Position numbers and translations under genes: made by a program. A DNA stretch of 28,498 nt, from NCBI GenBank assembly GCA_002419215.1, contig DIFQ01000105.1:1-28498 (forward strand), written 5' to 3'. The DNA comes from Syntrophaceae bacterium UBA5744. GTDB taxonomy: Bacteria > Desulfobacterota > Syntrophia > Syntrophales > UBA2192. The notes beneath the pieces are model-generated. The model ran no database searches. It had not been told where the DNA came from and saw only the letters and a program-made list of their open reading frames with translations. Each line of letters opens with the position of its first letter. The stretch's first letter is position 1. Below are positions 7,675 to 14,515 of the stretch, piece after piece.

Positions 7675-8706
7675 ATGAAAATCAATTTCACAAAAGATAA
7701 CGGCCCCATCGACGAGATCATCGAACAATTGATGGAGGCCGCCGAGGACATCCGGAATCCCGAATTCGTCCGCGAAATGATCATCACGTCACTCAAGGCC
7801 GGGCAGGAGGCCGACGAGATCGCGGACCTCAAGCTCATGAACTCCACGCTGAAGGAGATGCGGTTCACCTCCAAGGTCTTCGGCCCCTACCGGAATATCC
7901 GCAAGGTCACGGTCTTCGGCTCGGCGCGCACCCTGCCGGGCGATCCGGTGTACGAGATGGCACAGCTTTTCGGGATGAAGCTTGCCGAGAGCGGCTACAT
8001 GGTCATCACCGGAGGGGGAGGCGGCATCATGCAGGCCGTCAACGAGGGAGCCGGCCCCGAGCATTCCTTCGGCGTGAACATCCGCCTGCCCTTCGAGGAG
8101 AAGGCGAATCCCGTGAGCGAGGGGAACCCGCGATTCATCAACTACAAGTATTTTTTCAACCGCAAGGTAGCCTTTCTGAAGGAGTCGGACGCCATTGCGC
8201 TCTTCCCGGGCGGCTTCGGCACGCTCGACGAGGCGATGGAGACGCTCACCCTGGTGCAGACGGGCAAGCGCAATCCCATGCCGCTTGTGTTCGTGGACGA
8301 TCCGGACCGTCCTTACTGGCCCCACATGATCCGGTTCCTCGAGGAAGAACTCCTGGCCCGTAACTATGTCTGCCCATCGGACTTTGCGCTCTTCGAGCGG
8401 GTCTGTTCCGTAGATGCCGCGGTGGAAAAGATCCGGCATTTCTATCGCCGTTATCACAGCCTGCGGTATGTGCGAGGACAGCTCGTGATCCGGCTCACAT
8501 CAGCGCTTGGCCCCGATGACATCCGGAAGCTGACCGACCGGTTCCGGGACATCCTGCTTCCCGGGGGAATCATCGAGGCGTCGGGCGCCCTGGACGACGA
8601 AGTGGACGATGCCGATGACATTCATCTGCCGCGGCTTGTGATCGACTTCAACCGCAGGGACTTCGGCAGGCTCAGGAGCCTGATCGATTCGATCAACGAC
8701 TTTTAA
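7675..8706 (+). CDS. LOG-family protein (TIGR00730-like, 'lysine decarboxylase' fold)
   Basis: A 343-residue protein whose centre carries the two LOG signatures: GGGGGIMQAVNEGA (123-136) and PGGFGTLDEAMETLT (188-202). In characterised LOG proteins these motifs form the active site of a cytokinin-type nucleoside 5'-monophosphate phosphoribohydrolase, so nucleotide hydrolysis is the best guess; the old lysine decarboxylase label is misleading. It is longer than the 180-200-residue minimal family. It has about 75 extra N-terminal residues (acidic, helical) and about 85 extra C-terminal residues containing LRYVRGQLVIRL and an acidic DDEVDDADD stretch, a layout I associate with long bacterial LOG homologues. 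It follows the aminotransferase by 69 bp and precedes the lipoprotein by about 30 bp on the same strand. Confidence 0.88.
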   Translation: MKINFTKDNGPIDEIIEQLMEAAEDIRNPEFVREMIITSLKAGQEADEIADLKLMNSTLKEMRFTSKVFGPYRNIRKVTVFGSARTLPGDPVYEMAQLFGMKLAESGYMVITGGGGGIMQAVNEGAGPEHSFGVNIRLPFEEKANPVSEGNPRFINYKYFFNRKVAFLKESDAIALFPGGFGTLDEAMETLTLVQTGKRNPMPLVFVDDPDRPYWPHMIRFLEEELLARNYVCPSDFALFERVCSVDAAVEKIRHFYRRYHSLRYVRGQLVIRLTSALGPDDIRKLTDRFRDILLPGGIIEASGALDDEVDDADDIHLPRLVIDFNRRDFGRLRSLIDSINDF

Positions 8707-8739
8707 CCTTCGTGGGCTCTCGCAAGAAAGGAGGGTATG

Positions 8740-9009
8740 ATGTCAAGGTCAAAGAACATCTCGTGGGGTCTGCTGTTCCTGTCACTGTGTTTCCTTGCCG
8801 TTGCCTGCGGCAATCTTTCTCAGGAAAATTATGAAAAGATCAAAGTGGGGATGAGTTATCAGGAGGTGGAGAAGATCCTCGGGCCCAATCCCACCTGCGA
8901 TTCGGCGATGGGCATGAAAACCTGTACCTGGGGGACTGCCGAAAAGCATGTCAGCGTCCAGTTTGTCGCCGACAAGGTCGCACTGCACTCCGCAAAGGGG
9001 CTCAAGTGA
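8740..9009 (+). CDS. small SmpA/OmlA-like lipoprotein (DUF3862-like)
   Basis: An 89-residue protein with a positively charged N-terminus, a hydrophobic core and the lipobox LAVAC; the cysteine near residue 23 would be the lipidated +1. The mature part contains IKVGMSYQEVEKILG followed by an acid/Cys-containing loop and a short beta segment (CTWG...VSVQFVADKVA), the pattern of the BamE/SmpA-OmlA and DUF3862 families. A periplasm-facing outer- or inner-membrane lipoprotein is predicted; the function is unknown. Two ATGs occur in tandem; AGGAGGG ends at 8735, so the second (8740) has the better spacing and was chosen over 8737. It is the last gene of the plus-strand run and converges with the NUDIX gene across a large hairpin. 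Confidence 0.82.
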   Translation: MSRSKNISWGLLFLSLCFLAVACGNLSQENYEKIKVGMSYQEVEKILGPNPTCDSAMGMKTCTWGTAEKHVSVQFVADKVALHSAKGLK

Positions 9010-9075
9010 TTCTTTCTGCGCCCCTGGATTCCAATCCCGCCAGGCCCTGTGACCGGCGCGTACGCGTTTGCGTGC

Positions 9076-9110
9076 CTGCGAGCGGCTTGAGGGGCTCAAC
9101 CCGCTCGCAG
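9076..9110. terminator. large hairpin between convergent genes, probable bidirectional terminator
   Basis: CTGCGAGCGG (9076-9085) pairs perfectly with CCGCTCGCAG (9101-9110). Inside it, after one C-C mismatch, TTGAG pairs with CTCAA around a GGG loop, giving 15 bp in all. It sits between the lipoprotein stop (9009) and the NUDIX stop (9152). A second small stem, GCATG-TTTT-CATGC, is at 9122-9135. No U-tract is present on either strand, so Rho-independent action is not certain. Confidence 0.55.
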
Positions 9111-9151
9111 CTTCATGCAGCGCATGTTTTCATGCCGGGGAAATCCTGACC

Positions 9152-10168
9152 TCATCGCATTCCATTTCCCCCTTCCTCATGGCCTTGAGTCGTATAGAAC
9201 ACGGCTTTATCGAAGAAGATCACAATCCGTCGATCGAGCTCCAGTGCCATGTAGATATCGAGGGTCCTTTTCCACATGCCCCGGGACAGGGCGAATTCCC
9301 AGAGATGCTTTTTGATCAGGCTCAGGGCGCTCAGCACATGGCTCAAGGCCACACCCTTGCCCCGGCTCTCCCGCCCGAAGGCCGTGTAATAGTCACGGAT
9401 GTCGGAGTCCTTGTAGAAGCCGCCCATCCATTTTCCGAACTGGGAGAGGATACTGAGGATCTCCTCAAACAGTCGTGACGGGTCCATTTGCCGGTAACCA
9501 GCCGTGGAAGGGTTGGTCAACACATCCTTCAACCAGCGTTGAGCAATCGATTTCGCATTTTTTTCAATGACGTCCACCAGCTTGTCCGACAGGAGATTTT
9601 TCTTGATGCTCATCGACGAGTCCTTGCCGAGAGTCATGCTGAAGGAGTCGACGATGGACCAGTATTCGGACTTGCTTTTTATATAGGACCGCATGGCATC
9701 CCGGTTCGATGGAAACGCCAGCCTTGGAAGCTTATCGACAGGAAAATACCGGGCCGCAACCGTGTCGCTGCCGGGTTGCAGGGTGCCGCCGGCCTGTTCC
9801 ACTTCGTAGGAAATGAAAATGAGGTCCCCGTAAAAGCGGCTCTTGTAGGATTGTACGTCCGCAAGAGCGAGGATCCGGCCTTTGACACCCGCTTCTTCCG
9901 CCAATTCCCGCAAGGCAGCCTCTTCGATGCTTTCCCCGATTTCGGCAAATCCCGTGGGCAGGCACCAGGAGCCTTTGTAGGGGGACTTCCCCCGCTTCAC
10001 GAGCAGAATCTGACGGTCCACGGCGACAATCGCCGAGACAACCGGCAGGGGATTTTCGTAGAAAATGAGGTTACACGCGGGACAGAAATCCCGGTTGATG
10101 CCATCTTCTTCTTTCATGGAGACGGCCCCCCCGCAGGAGTGACAAAACTGCCTTTTCCCTTTCTTCAT
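9152..10168 (-). CDS. NUDIX hydrolase fused to an RsbRD-N-like C-terminal domain
   Basis: A 338-residue, two-part protein. The N-terminus has a zinc ribbon (Cys9, Cys12, Cys29, Cys32) followed by a NUDIX domain with a complete box from Gly73 to Val95 (G-x5-E-x7-REL-x-EE-x-GV), the layout of NADH-pyrophosphatase-like and ADP-ribose pyrophosphatase-like enzymes. From about residue 186 to 330 there is a helical domain (LVDVIEKNAKSIAQRWLKDV, YKDSDIRDYYTAFGRES, LWEFALSRGMW) that I recognise as resembling the RsbRD N-terminal domain of stressosome-type sensors. Typical NUDIX proteins end near residue 180, so this is a fusion. The start codon overlaps the stop of the methyltransferase gene by 4 bases, indicating translational coupling. 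Substrate and any signal sensed are unknown. Confidence 0.85.
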   Translation of the reverse strand: MKKGKRQFCHSCGGAVSMKEEDGINRDFCPACNLIFYENPLPVVSAIVAVDRQILLVKRGKSPYKGSWCLPTGFAEIGESIEEAALRELAEEAGVKGRILALADVQSYKSRFYGDLIFISYEVEQAGGTLQPGSDTVAARYFPVDKLPRLAFPSNRDAMRSYIKSKSEYWSIVDSFSMTLGKDSSMSIKKNLLSDKLVDVIEKNAKSIAQRWLKDVLTNPSTAGYRQMDPSRLFEEILSILSQFGKWMGGFYKDSDIRDYYTAFGRESRGKGVALSHVLSALSLIKKHLWEFALSRGMWKRTLDIYMALELDRRIVIFFDKAVFYTTQGHEEGGNGMR

Positions 10169-11013
10169 GGTTTTTCCTGTCTGCTCTTGGGCAATGCGCA
10201 GATGAAAATACAGTCATCCTTGGATACCGTGATGCCATTTCGCTCAGAGGCGGCGCGCCGGATCTGTTCCGAGACCGCAGGAATGACCGCTTCCATATCC
10301 AGCCCTGTGTCCGTAAAATACAAAGGGCTCTTGAAGCGGCAATAATCCAGAAAGTGCTCGATATCCTGCTTCGAAAACACCAGCTTGTTGGGAAAATCGA
10401 TCACGTGGATCTTCCCGAACCAGGGCGTGAGCAATGCTTCTCCATTCCCGGATGAAAACCGGCCGGTAATGTTTTCCAGCGGCAGGTCCCTTTCATGGAA
10501 CAGTCCCATTGCGTCGAGTACCCGTTTGACGAGCCCGATCATCTCGGCTGCGTTTTGCCGCTGGTGGGTAATCGCGACGAAGGTGCCTTGGGGGTGCAGC
10601 AGACGGGCGATTTCAGGGATCGCTTCGGGAAAGAAATACAGCGCATAGGAACACAGGATCAGATCGAAAGTCCGGTCGGCAAACGTTTCGAGGATGGGTG
10701 TTCCCGTCGAGAAGAATCGCCCACGGATGCCCGCTCGCCGACAGGCCGCAAGAAACAGCGGCTCGTAACCCCCGATGACATCCACCCCTGTGGCGACAGC
10801 ATCAGGGGATACCCTGCCCTCGAGCTTGTCCGTAAAGGATCCGAAAGCGCATCCAAGATCCAGGATTTGCCGGCAATCCTTCAGATCCAGTCCCTCCAGG
10901 GAGGTCCGACGGACATCGCGTCTGTTCGTCGAAAATCTCCGGATCAACTCGGCGATGCGCAGATGGGCCTGCACATCATCAAACACTTTATGGATCTGGG
11001 CCTGCTCGGACAT
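10165..11013 (-). CDS. class I SAM-dependent methyltransferase
   Basis: About 282 residues. Motif I of class I methyltransferases is ILDLGCAFGSF, followed by an acidic residue in VATGVDVIGGYEPLF and a motif IV-like FDLILCSYALYFFPE, then the post-motif LLHPQGTFVAITH. The substrate cannot be predicted. I chose ATG 11013 because GGGGG lies seven bases before it; an in-frame start eight codons upstream (11037) has no better site. The gene is translationally coupled to the NUDIX fusion gene downstream (4-bp overlap), so the two products probably act together. A promoter with TTGACA and TAAACT lies about 110 bp upstream. Confidence 0.88.
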   Translation of the reverse strand: MSEQAQIHKVFDDVQAHLRIAELIRRFSTNRRDVRRTSLEGLDLKDCRQILDLGCAFGSFTDKLEGRVSPDAVATGVDVIGGYEPLFLAACRRAGIRGRFFSTGTPILETFADRTFDLILCSYALYFFPEAIPEIARLLHPQGTFVAITHQRQNAAEMIGLVKRVLDAMGLFHERDLPLENITGRFSSGNGEALLTPWFGKIHVIDFPNKLVFSKQDIEHFLDYCRFKSPLYFTDTGLDMEAVIPAVSEQIRRAASERNGITVSKDDCIFICALPKSRQEKP

Positions 11014-11122
11014 CTTGCTGCCCCCTGATCGATCCACAGCCGTTTCACGGGCATAACATCGGAATTGATTTTCTCCCGCCTGTTGCCCGGACCCAAGGCA
11101 GAAAATCGCTTTTCATATCTGG

Positions 11123-11151
11123 AGTTTAGAGAATCGGGGCTCCATTGTCAA
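11123..11151 (-). promoter_or_regulatory. sigma70-type promoter for the methyltransferase-NUDIX operon
   Basis: On the minus strand TTGACA (11151-11146) is separated by exactly 17 bp from TAAACT (11128-11123). It points to the methyltransferase gene and would give a leader of about 100 nt. The rest of the gap 11014-11373 holds a small hairpin GGTGTT-GAAG-AACACC (11225-11240) and the palindromic element at 11251-11371. Confidence 0.6.
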
Positions 11152-11250
11152 TCAAAGTGACAGGATGGATATTCAGACGGATCGTCACAGGAGAGGAAAC
11201 CTCAACGGGGGAAAGGCCTAGCAGGGTGTTGAAGAACACCTTGTCACACA

Positions 11251-11371
11251 GGCTGTTCAAAAATGATTAGATGCAAGGCGCGCAAATCCTGAGGAATGAG
11301 GCGTACTTTCGCGTACGCCGCAGTGACGAAGGATGCAGCGCAACGCAGCAGATGAGCGTTTTTCAACAGCC
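11251..11371. repeat. 121-bp palindromic MITE/REP-like element
   Basis: The ends are imperfect inverted repeats: GGCTGTTCAAAAATG on the left and CGTTTTTCAACAGCC on the right. The centre holds a perfect GGCGTAC-TTTCGC-GTACGCC hairpin. I recognise this sequence type as a dispersed intergenic element of deltaproteobacterial genomes that is often mis-annotated as a small protein (reading SFVTAAYAKVRLIPQDLRAL on the minus strand). It ends two bases before the stop codon of the thioesterase gene, so it may also serve as a terminator between the two minus-strand units. Confidence 0.7.
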
Positions 11372-11373
11372 GG

Positions 11374-11793
11374 CTAGAGGAAGGGCAGGGGTTCGTCCCG
11401 GCGGTAGGCCGTGGCCTGGCAGGAGGCCATGAGATCGCCCGCGGCATTGCGGACCTCGATGAGGAAATGACTGATCCGCCGGGAGCTGTCCACGAGCCTG
11501 GCCTCGGACGTGAGGACTTCGCCTTCGCGAGGGGCCTTCATGTACGAGACGTTCACGTTGAGGGCGATCTCGATTTTTCCGCTGGAATTCGAGGCGATCT
11601 GGAAGGCCTCGTCTATGAGCGAGAAGATGGCGCCGCCGTGGCAGCGGCCGTGGATGTTGTGGTGCCTCTCCGAGAAGGCCATCCGGATCAGCGCGTAGCC
11701 GCTCTCTACCTTCACGAGCTCGAGCCCCAGCATCTTCGCATAGGGCTCGCTCTTCACCCGCTCGCGCAGGGCTTCGAAAACCTTCTCGCTCAT
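11374..11793 (-). CDS. PaaI-family hotdog-fold thioesterase
   Basis: A 139-residue single hotdog domain. The family core is HHNIHGRCHGGAIFSLIDEAFQIASN (about residues 44-69), with the conserved HG-GxxxxLxDxA pattern, followed by VNVSYMKAPREGEVLTSEARLV. Such proteins hydrolyse acyl-CoA or aryl-CoA esters; PaaI acts on hydroxyphenylacetyl-CoA. The start is ATG 11793; a TTG four codons upstream is less likely. Its position downstream of PaaK and the ACT protein supports a role in clearing stalled aryl-CoA thioesters. The link is inferred from order and strand only, because a 70-bp repeat array separates it from the ACT gene. Confidence 0.88.
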   Translation of the reverse strand: MSEKVFEALRERVKSEPYAKMLGLELVKVESGYALIRMAFSERHHNIHGRCHGGAIFSLIDEAFQIASNSSGKIEIALNVNVSYMKAPREGEVLTSEARLVDSSRRISHFLIEVRNAAGDLMASCQATAYRRDEPLPFL

Positions 11794-11818
11794 TCTCTCA
11801 CCCAAAGGATGGGTTCGT

Positions 11819-11888
11819 GGATTCCGGAATCGGGAATCGGGTTTCCGGATTTCTAATCCTGAATCCGGATGCCTGAATCCCGAAGCCC
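11819..11888. repeat. 7-bp tandem array, ten contiguous heptads of GGATTCC/GAATCCN type
   Basis: Ten contiguous heptads. The left five are GGATTCC/GGAATCG variants and the right five GAATCCN variants, roughly reverse complements of each other, so the transcript can fold back on itself. It lies between the ACT gene stop (11898) and the thioesterase start (11793). Confidence 0.68.
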
Positions 11889-11897
11889 GTCTATCGT

Positions 11898-12332
11898 CTA
11901 CAGACTATAGACCTTCTCCCCCGGCAATACCGTAAACCCGCTCTTCGTCAGGCTGTCGATGGCGCGGTCCGTCGCGTCGAAGCGGAATATGATGATGGCG
12001 TGCTCGCCGCTTCGCTCCACGAAGGCGTACATGTACTCGACATTGATCTTCTCCTTCGAGAGCGACTCGAGGATGCTGTGCAGCCCGCCCGGCCGGTCGG
12101 GAACCAGCACGGCGACCACGCTGGTGCGGCCGACGGTAAAGCCGTTTTCCTTCAGGACCTGCTTGGCCTTCTCCACGTCGTTGACAATCAGGCGAAGCAC
12201 CCCGAAATCGGAGGTGTCGGCAAGCGAAAGGGCGCGGATGTTGATGCCGGCATCCTTCAGGACCCGCGTGACGAACTCGAGCCCGCCCGGCTTGTTCTCG
12301 AGGAATATGGAGATCTGCTCGACCTTTTTCAT
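11898..12332 (-). CDS. tandem ACT-domain protein, probable amino-acid-responsive partner of PaaK
   Basis: A 144-residue protein made of two ACT domains, about residues 5-68 (ISIFLENKPGGLEFVTRVLKDAGI) and 73-138 (VLVPDRPGGLHSILESLSKEKI). Each has the PGGL turn that binds amino-acid ligands at ACT dimer interfaces. No catalytic domain is attached, so it is a stand-alone regulatory protein. I start it at ATG 12332, preceded by GGGGG at suitable spacing; a longer open frame to 12728 is only antiparallel PaaK coding sequence read in another frame. It begins 23 bp after the PaaK stop and is certainly in the same operon. Such ACT proteins commonly sit next to paaK in anaerobes; what they regulate is not established. 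Confidence 0.9.
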   Translation of the reverse strand: MKKVEQISIFLENKPGGLEFVTRVLKDAGINIRALSLADTSDFGVLRLIVNDVEKAKQVLKENGFTVGRTSVVAVLVPDRPGGLHSILESLSKEKINVEYMYAFVERSGEHAIIIFRFDATDRAIDSLTKSGFTVLPGEKVYSL

Positions 12333-12355
12333 GGCTGCACCCCCTTTGCTCGGTC

Positions 12356-13663
12356 TCAGATGGTTCGCTTGTCGATGACGCGCTTCGCTTTGCCTTCGAA
12401 GCGTTGGACGGTCTTGGGCTCCACGAGCTTCACCTTGGCCGAGACGCCCAGGTAGTCCTTGATGTCCTTCGTGATGCGCCGGCTCAACTCCTGGAGGACC
12501 TTCACCTCGCCCGTCTCGGCGAAGAGCTTCTCGCCCACTTCGACCTGGACCTCCAGGGTATCCAGGGTTCCTTCGCGGTCGGCAATCAGCATGTAGTGGG
12601 GCTCCAGGCCCGGAATGTTCAGCAGCACGCCCTCGATCTGGGAAGGGAAGACGTTGACGCCGCGGATGATGATCATGTCGTCGCTTCGGCCCGTGATCCG
12701 GTCCATGCGCACGAGTGTTCGGCCGCACCGGCAGGGAGCCTTCACGAGTCGGGAGACATCCCTCGTGCGGTAGCGGACGAGCGGGAAGGCCTCCTTGGTG
12801 ACCGTCGTGAAGACGAGCTCGCCGACTTCACCCTCCGGCAACACCTCGCCCGTATCGGGGTTGATGATCTCGGCGATGAAGTGGTCCTCGAAGATGTGAA
12901 GCCCCTGCTTCGACTCGACGCACTCCATGGAGACACCGGGTCCCATCACCTCGGAGAGCCCATAGATGTCGAGGGCCGTGATGTTGAGCTTGTTCTCGAT
13001 TTGCTCGCGCATCTTCTGGCTCCAGGGCTCTGCGCCCAGGATGCCCACGCGCAGCTTCAGGGAGCGCATATCGACGCCCATCTCCTCGCCCTGCTCGGCC
13101 AGGTACAGGGTATAGGAGGGGGTGGCGCAGATGGCGGTGGGACCGAAATCCTGCAGGATCATGAGCTGGCGCTTCGTGTTGCCGCCCGACATGGGGATGA
13201 CGCTTGCCCCCAGCTTCTCCGCCCCGTAGTGGGCCCCGAGGCCGCCCGTGAACAGGCCATAGCCGTAGGCGTTGTGGATGATGTCGTTCTTCGTGAGCCC
13301 CGCCATGACGAAGCACCGGGCCATGAGTTCGGACCAGGTGTCGATATCGCGCTTCGTGTAGCCCACGACGGTGGAGCGGCCCGTGGTGCCCGAGGAGGCG
13401 TGGACCCGGACAACGCTCGACATGGGAACGGCGAACATCCCGTAGGGGTAGTTGTCCCGCAGATCCTGTTTCGTCGTGAAGGGGAGCCGTTTCAGGTCGT
13501 CGAGGGATTTGATGTCGTCGGGCTTGACGCCGGCGTTGTCGAAGGCCCTCTTGTAGAATCCCACGGTGTGGTAGACACGCTGGACCACCTGCTGGAGCCT
13601 CTTGACCTGCAACGCCTCCAGTGCCTCACGGGGCAGTGTTTCGAATTCCTCGTTGTAGATCAT
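12356..13663 (-). CDS. paaK: phenylacetate--CoA ligase family enzyme
   Basis: A 435-residue adenylate-forming enzyme, the normal length for PaaK. The AMP/ATP loop is HASSGTTGRST (88-98). Other family features are YGYGLFTGGLG, DIYGLSEVMGPG, the YRTRDVSRL hinge, GRSDDMIIIRGVNVFPSQIE and a C-terminal EGKAKRV with the catalytic lysine. It activates an aryl acid (phenylacetate or a related compound such as indoleacetate) to the CoA thioester using ATP. An APCRCG cysteine pair is also seen. The ATG at 13663 has GAGGGG very close upstream. It heads a likely unit with the ACT protein and perhaps the PaaI-like thioesterase. No aerobic paa ring-epoxidation genes are present, consistent with anaerobic arylacetate or amino-acid metabolism. 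Confidence 0.92.
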   Translation of the reverse strand: MIYNEEFETLPREALEALQVKRLQQVVQRVYHTVGFYKRAFDNAGVKPDDIKSLDDLKRLPFTTKQDLRDNYPYGMFAVPMSSVVRVHASSGTTGRSTVVGYTKRDIDTWSELMARCFVMAGLTKNDIIHNAYGYGLFTGGLGAHYGAEKLGASVIPMSGGNTKRQLMILQDFGPTAICATPSYTLYLAEQGEEMGVDMRSLKLRVGILGAEPWSQKMREQIENKLNITALDIYGLSEVMGPGVSMECVESKQGLHIFEDHFIAEIINPDTGEVLPEGEVGELVFTTVTKEAFPLVRYRTRDVSRLVKAPCRCGRTLVRMDRITGRSDDMIIIRGVNVFPSQIEGVLLNIPGLEPHYMLIADREGTLDTLEVQVEVGEKLFAETGEVKVLQELSRRITKDIKDYLGVSAKVKLVEPKTVQRFEGKAKRVIDKRTI

Positions 13664-13747
13664 GTCCCCTCAGCCCTCCTCTTGTTGTTGTCTATGGCGG
13701 AAAACAGGCCGCACTATAACTGAAATTCCCGCAATTTCAAAGCGGTT

Positions 13748-14182
13748 TTACTCGTTGCGCCTCTCCGGCACGCAGATGCTCCCGTCCCGGTAGCAGCGTT
13801 TGATATAGACGTAACCGCCGGCCAGGGCAATGATAATCACGCCGATGCCGATGAGCTTGAGGCCGTCGAGATCCTTCACATCGAGGATGATCACCTTGCG
13901 GGCGATCGCGATGATGGCCACCGTCATGACGACCTCAACGTGAACGAGCTTGTGGTCCAGGTACATCCGGATCGACTCCAGCAGCTCGATCCCGATGAGC
14001 ACCAGCAGGAACATCCCGAAGATTTCGAGCAGGCGGTTGACGTCGAAAAGCAGGTACGGGGGCGTGCTGAGGTCCCGGATGATGATCCAGGCAAGGTCCA
14101 GGGAGGCGAACAGGACCACCAGGGCCATCATGACGACCAGGGCCCTGATTACGACGAACTCGATTTTTGCCAGGTATTTCAT
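13748..14182 (-). CDS. PsiE-family (phosphate-starvation-inducible) membrane protein
   Basis: About 144 residues with four hydrophobic segments: VVIRALVVMMALVVLFASLDLAWIII, LLEIFGMFLLVLIGIELLESI, VVMTVAIIAIARKVIIL and LIGIGVIIIALAGGYVYI. The order of helices and the central EIFG...ELL / HVEVVM / ARKVII pattern match the PsiE family, whose function is unknown. The start is uncertain: ATGs are also in frame at 14224 and 14260. I prefer 14182, which has AAGGA ten bases upstream and begins just before the conserved part; the 14260 start would overlap the copZ promoter. It converges on no gene and is transcribed divergently from copZ. Confidence 0.8.
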   Translation of the reverse strand: MKYLAKIEFVVIRALVVMMALVVLFASLDLAWIIIRDLSTPPYLLFDVNRLLEIFGMFLLVLIGIELLESIRMYLDHKLVHVEVVMTVAIIAIARKVIILDVKDLDGLKLIGIGVIIIALAGGYVYIKRCYRDGSICVPERRNE

Positions 14183-14253
14183 AGCGGCCGCATCCTTGAT
14201 GATGGAATTGTCCTTTTTTAGCATAAGCGTCTGGAAGAGCAAATGTTTTCTGT

Positions 14254-14282
14254 TTGGCATCCGCGCATGCCGTGCTTATAAT
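14254..14282 (+). promoter_or_regulatory. copZA promoter with a dyad in the spacer
   Basis: TTGGCA (14254-14259), a 17-bp spacer and a perfect TATAAT (14277-14282) lie 35 bp upstream of copZ. The spacer overlaps an inverted repeat GGCAT-N6-ATGCC (14256-14271), a plausible operator for a copper-responsive regulator. The promoter match is direct; the regulator is not in this window. Confidence 0.7.
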
Positions 14283-14317
14283 AAAAAAAGAGATTCAATA
14301 GATAGAAGGAGCGCGAA

Positions 14318-14515
14318 ATGGCCACCATCCAGATCAAGGGAATGTCCTGCAATCACTGCGTCATGGCCGTCACGAAGGCCCTCGGCGGCATCGACGGGGT
14401 CAGCAACGTGAAGGTGGACCTCGCGAAGGGCGAGGCGACCTTCGATGAGGCCAGGCCCGTCGACAGGGTCATCATCAGGGAGCGCATCAAGAAAGCGGGG
14501 TTCGAAATTGCCTGA
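14318..14515 (+). CDS. copZ: CopZ-like copper chaperone (HMA domain)
   Basis: A 65-residue single heavy-metal-associated domain. The metal site is GMSCNHC (Cys10 and Cys13 region), followed by a beta-alpha-beta-beta-alpha-beta pattern typical of Atx1/CopZ. It would bind Cu(I) in the cytoplasm and hand it to the ATPase encoded next. GAAGGAG before the ATG is a good ribosome-binding site. Its last two codons and stop overlap the TTG start of the ATPase gene, so the two are translationally coupled. A sigma70-type promoter is directly upstream. Confidence 0.92.
   Translation: MATIQIKGMSCNHCVMAVTKALGGIDGVSNVKVDLAKGEATFDEARPVDRVIIRERIKKAGFEIA

Noticed and set aside
11244..11447. 67-codon ORF reading through the palindromic element
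   Set aside because: Its product is translated from the repeat, a known kind of spurious annotation.
11898..12728. 276-codon version of the ACT protein
   Set aside because: The first 132 codons overlap paaK in another phase and have biased composition; ATG 12332 has a ribosome-binding site and starts the ACT fold.
12404..13723. Plus-strand open frame of 439 codons
   Set aside because: Antisense to paaK, whose adenylation motifs are complete.
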